Position numbers and translations under genes: made by a program. The notes under the pieces are model-generated. The model searched no databases and was not told where the DNA came from. It was given only the letters and a program-made list of their open reading frames with translations. From Aphrophora alni (taxonomy: Eukaryota > Arthropoda > Insecta > Hemiptera > Aphrophoridae): 64,000 nucleotides of DNA. How positions within the stretch are numbered: the first letter of the stretch is position 1; each line of letters begins with the position of its first letter. This document shows, piece after piece, positions 63,001-64,000 of the stretch. Location of the stretch: contig OY740767.1 in the NCBI GenBank assembly GCA_963513935.1, forward strand, positions 83,874,060 through 83,938,059, written 5' to 3'.

Positions 63001-64000
63001 TATATATTATAGTGTATATATATTATTCTTTCTATAAGTTTAAAAAGAAGGTTTAGGGGTTAGTTTCCCCAATGCTTTTTTAAAATATATTTTCGTAACA
63101 TAATATGTTACAAACACCCATCTCTTCAATTATGTTTCAAATTTTAACAGCCATCTTTATTACACCACCTTTAAGGTCAATTACAAATTGTATATAGTGG
63201 GTTTTGTAACACTTCATATAGCATTGTTTTGTCTTATATTTAAATATAGCACAAGGAAAATAGTTTAAGAGATATAGTTATAGTCATTTTATTAATACCA
63301 AATGAGATATTGAAAAAATGTTTGTAATATTATTTTGAAAATTCTAACATCGGATATATCCGCATTTCAAAGTTTATGAATGACTTTTAAATTAAAAAGA
63401 AAACTTTTTTCTTTCGTTTCAGACATATCTTAAACAAAATTGGTAAAATCGGAAAATTTCCAGAAAACCAGATGACAGCAAAAACCTTCTAAAGCAAAAA
63501 CACCTTGACAACTTGCATACCGTTGTCACTAAACTCTTTCTTCTATGGTGAGTTGTTCACTAAAAATAGAAGTTTTAAAATATTTACTTTAATACTAAAA
63601 ATTAAAAAAAAAAGTATGGAAAATCTTTGAGAATTTTTCTAGTAGAAGAAACAACAAAAATATCAAATATTCAGAATTACAGAAAGCTTAATTGTTGTCT
63701 ACGTTGGAAATGGAAATATGTTCTTGAAGGACTCCAACAGTTCCACTCGACAAGAAGATTCAATATTCATTTCTCAAGAAAATACAACTTGACTTGTGTT
63801 TGTTTTGTGTAATATTTAGATACTGTTTCCTATCTTGCGAATAGTGTCGTAATAAATTTAAAGATTTACAAATATGTTTATTAACATTGTATAAAATGAA
63901 ATATTTATATTTAAAAATAGCTACTTAACAAAAAATCTATTTTAACTGCTTTGGTACAACTCAAAGATAACATTGTATTTTATTCAGTCTTTACCTCAAA

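Larger units (their letters stand above)
58728..64000. other. AT-rich non-coding region to the end of the window
   Basis: No supported gene. Frames of 60-78 codons (59833-60069 on both strands across an (AT)n tract, 61184-61375, 61825-62031, 63627-63812) have no recognisable features. A ~163-bp duplication lies at 59566-59868. A GC-richer patch at ~62230-62450 was not assigned. Confidence 0.55.

Overview
The window looks like gene-poor, AT-rich nuclear DNA of an arthropod, most likely an insect. The evidence is very AT-rich non-coding sequence, many (AT)n microsatellites, a decayed mariner transposase, decayed non-LTR retrotransposons, and an LTR element whose primer site matches the 3' end of animal initiator tRNA-Met. 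There are no operons, no bacterial-type genes, no rRNA, tRNA or CRISPR that I can recognise, and no intact protein-coding gene that I can support. Most open frames are short and are what chance gives in such AT-rich DNA.

Layout. 1-4989: non-coding, with a long (AT)n tract, a hairpin/MITE-like inverted repeat (1163-1273) and a cluster of CAGCTG E-boxes. 4990-15004: the clearest structure, a tandem LTR retroelement LTR-internal-LTR-internal-LTR, with three near-identical 1.88-kb LTRs, two 2183-bp internal domains, TG...CA ends and an ATAA target duplication. The primer binding site (tRNA-iMet) and polypurine tract both place it on the minus strand. It has no visible gag or pol, so it looks non-autonomous and young. 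15005-19060: AT-rich DNA with a 166-bp MITE-like palindromic element (15846-16011) and a ~1.7-kb element with ~220-bp inverted arms (17313-19037). 20150-21445: a mariner (DD34D) transposase pseudogene. 22459-22734: a possible short secreted peptide or first exon, weak. 26726-28310: a 46-bp duplication next to a decayed R1-like non-LTR retrotransposon (+ strand). 28311-48218: nearly 20 kb without a recognisable gene, holding only short motifs such as an X-box palindrome, small hairpins and one GC-richer block. 48219-48439: a possible minus-strand spliced exon that is closed in all frames, so UTR or ncRNA. 51120-51750 and 55370-56610: two minus-strand non-LTR relics (the first weak; the second a clear RT C-terminus plus RNase H). 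58110-58727: a decayed Tc1/mariner-superfamily transposase with a 41-residue spacing between its second and third acidic residues. The rest is AT-rich and unannotated.

The sequence carries no set of genes working together. It reads as an intergenic region or the inside of a very large intron that has collected mobile elements of different ages: one young (the LTR element) and the others broken by stops and frameshifts. Boundaries of decayed elements are approximate.
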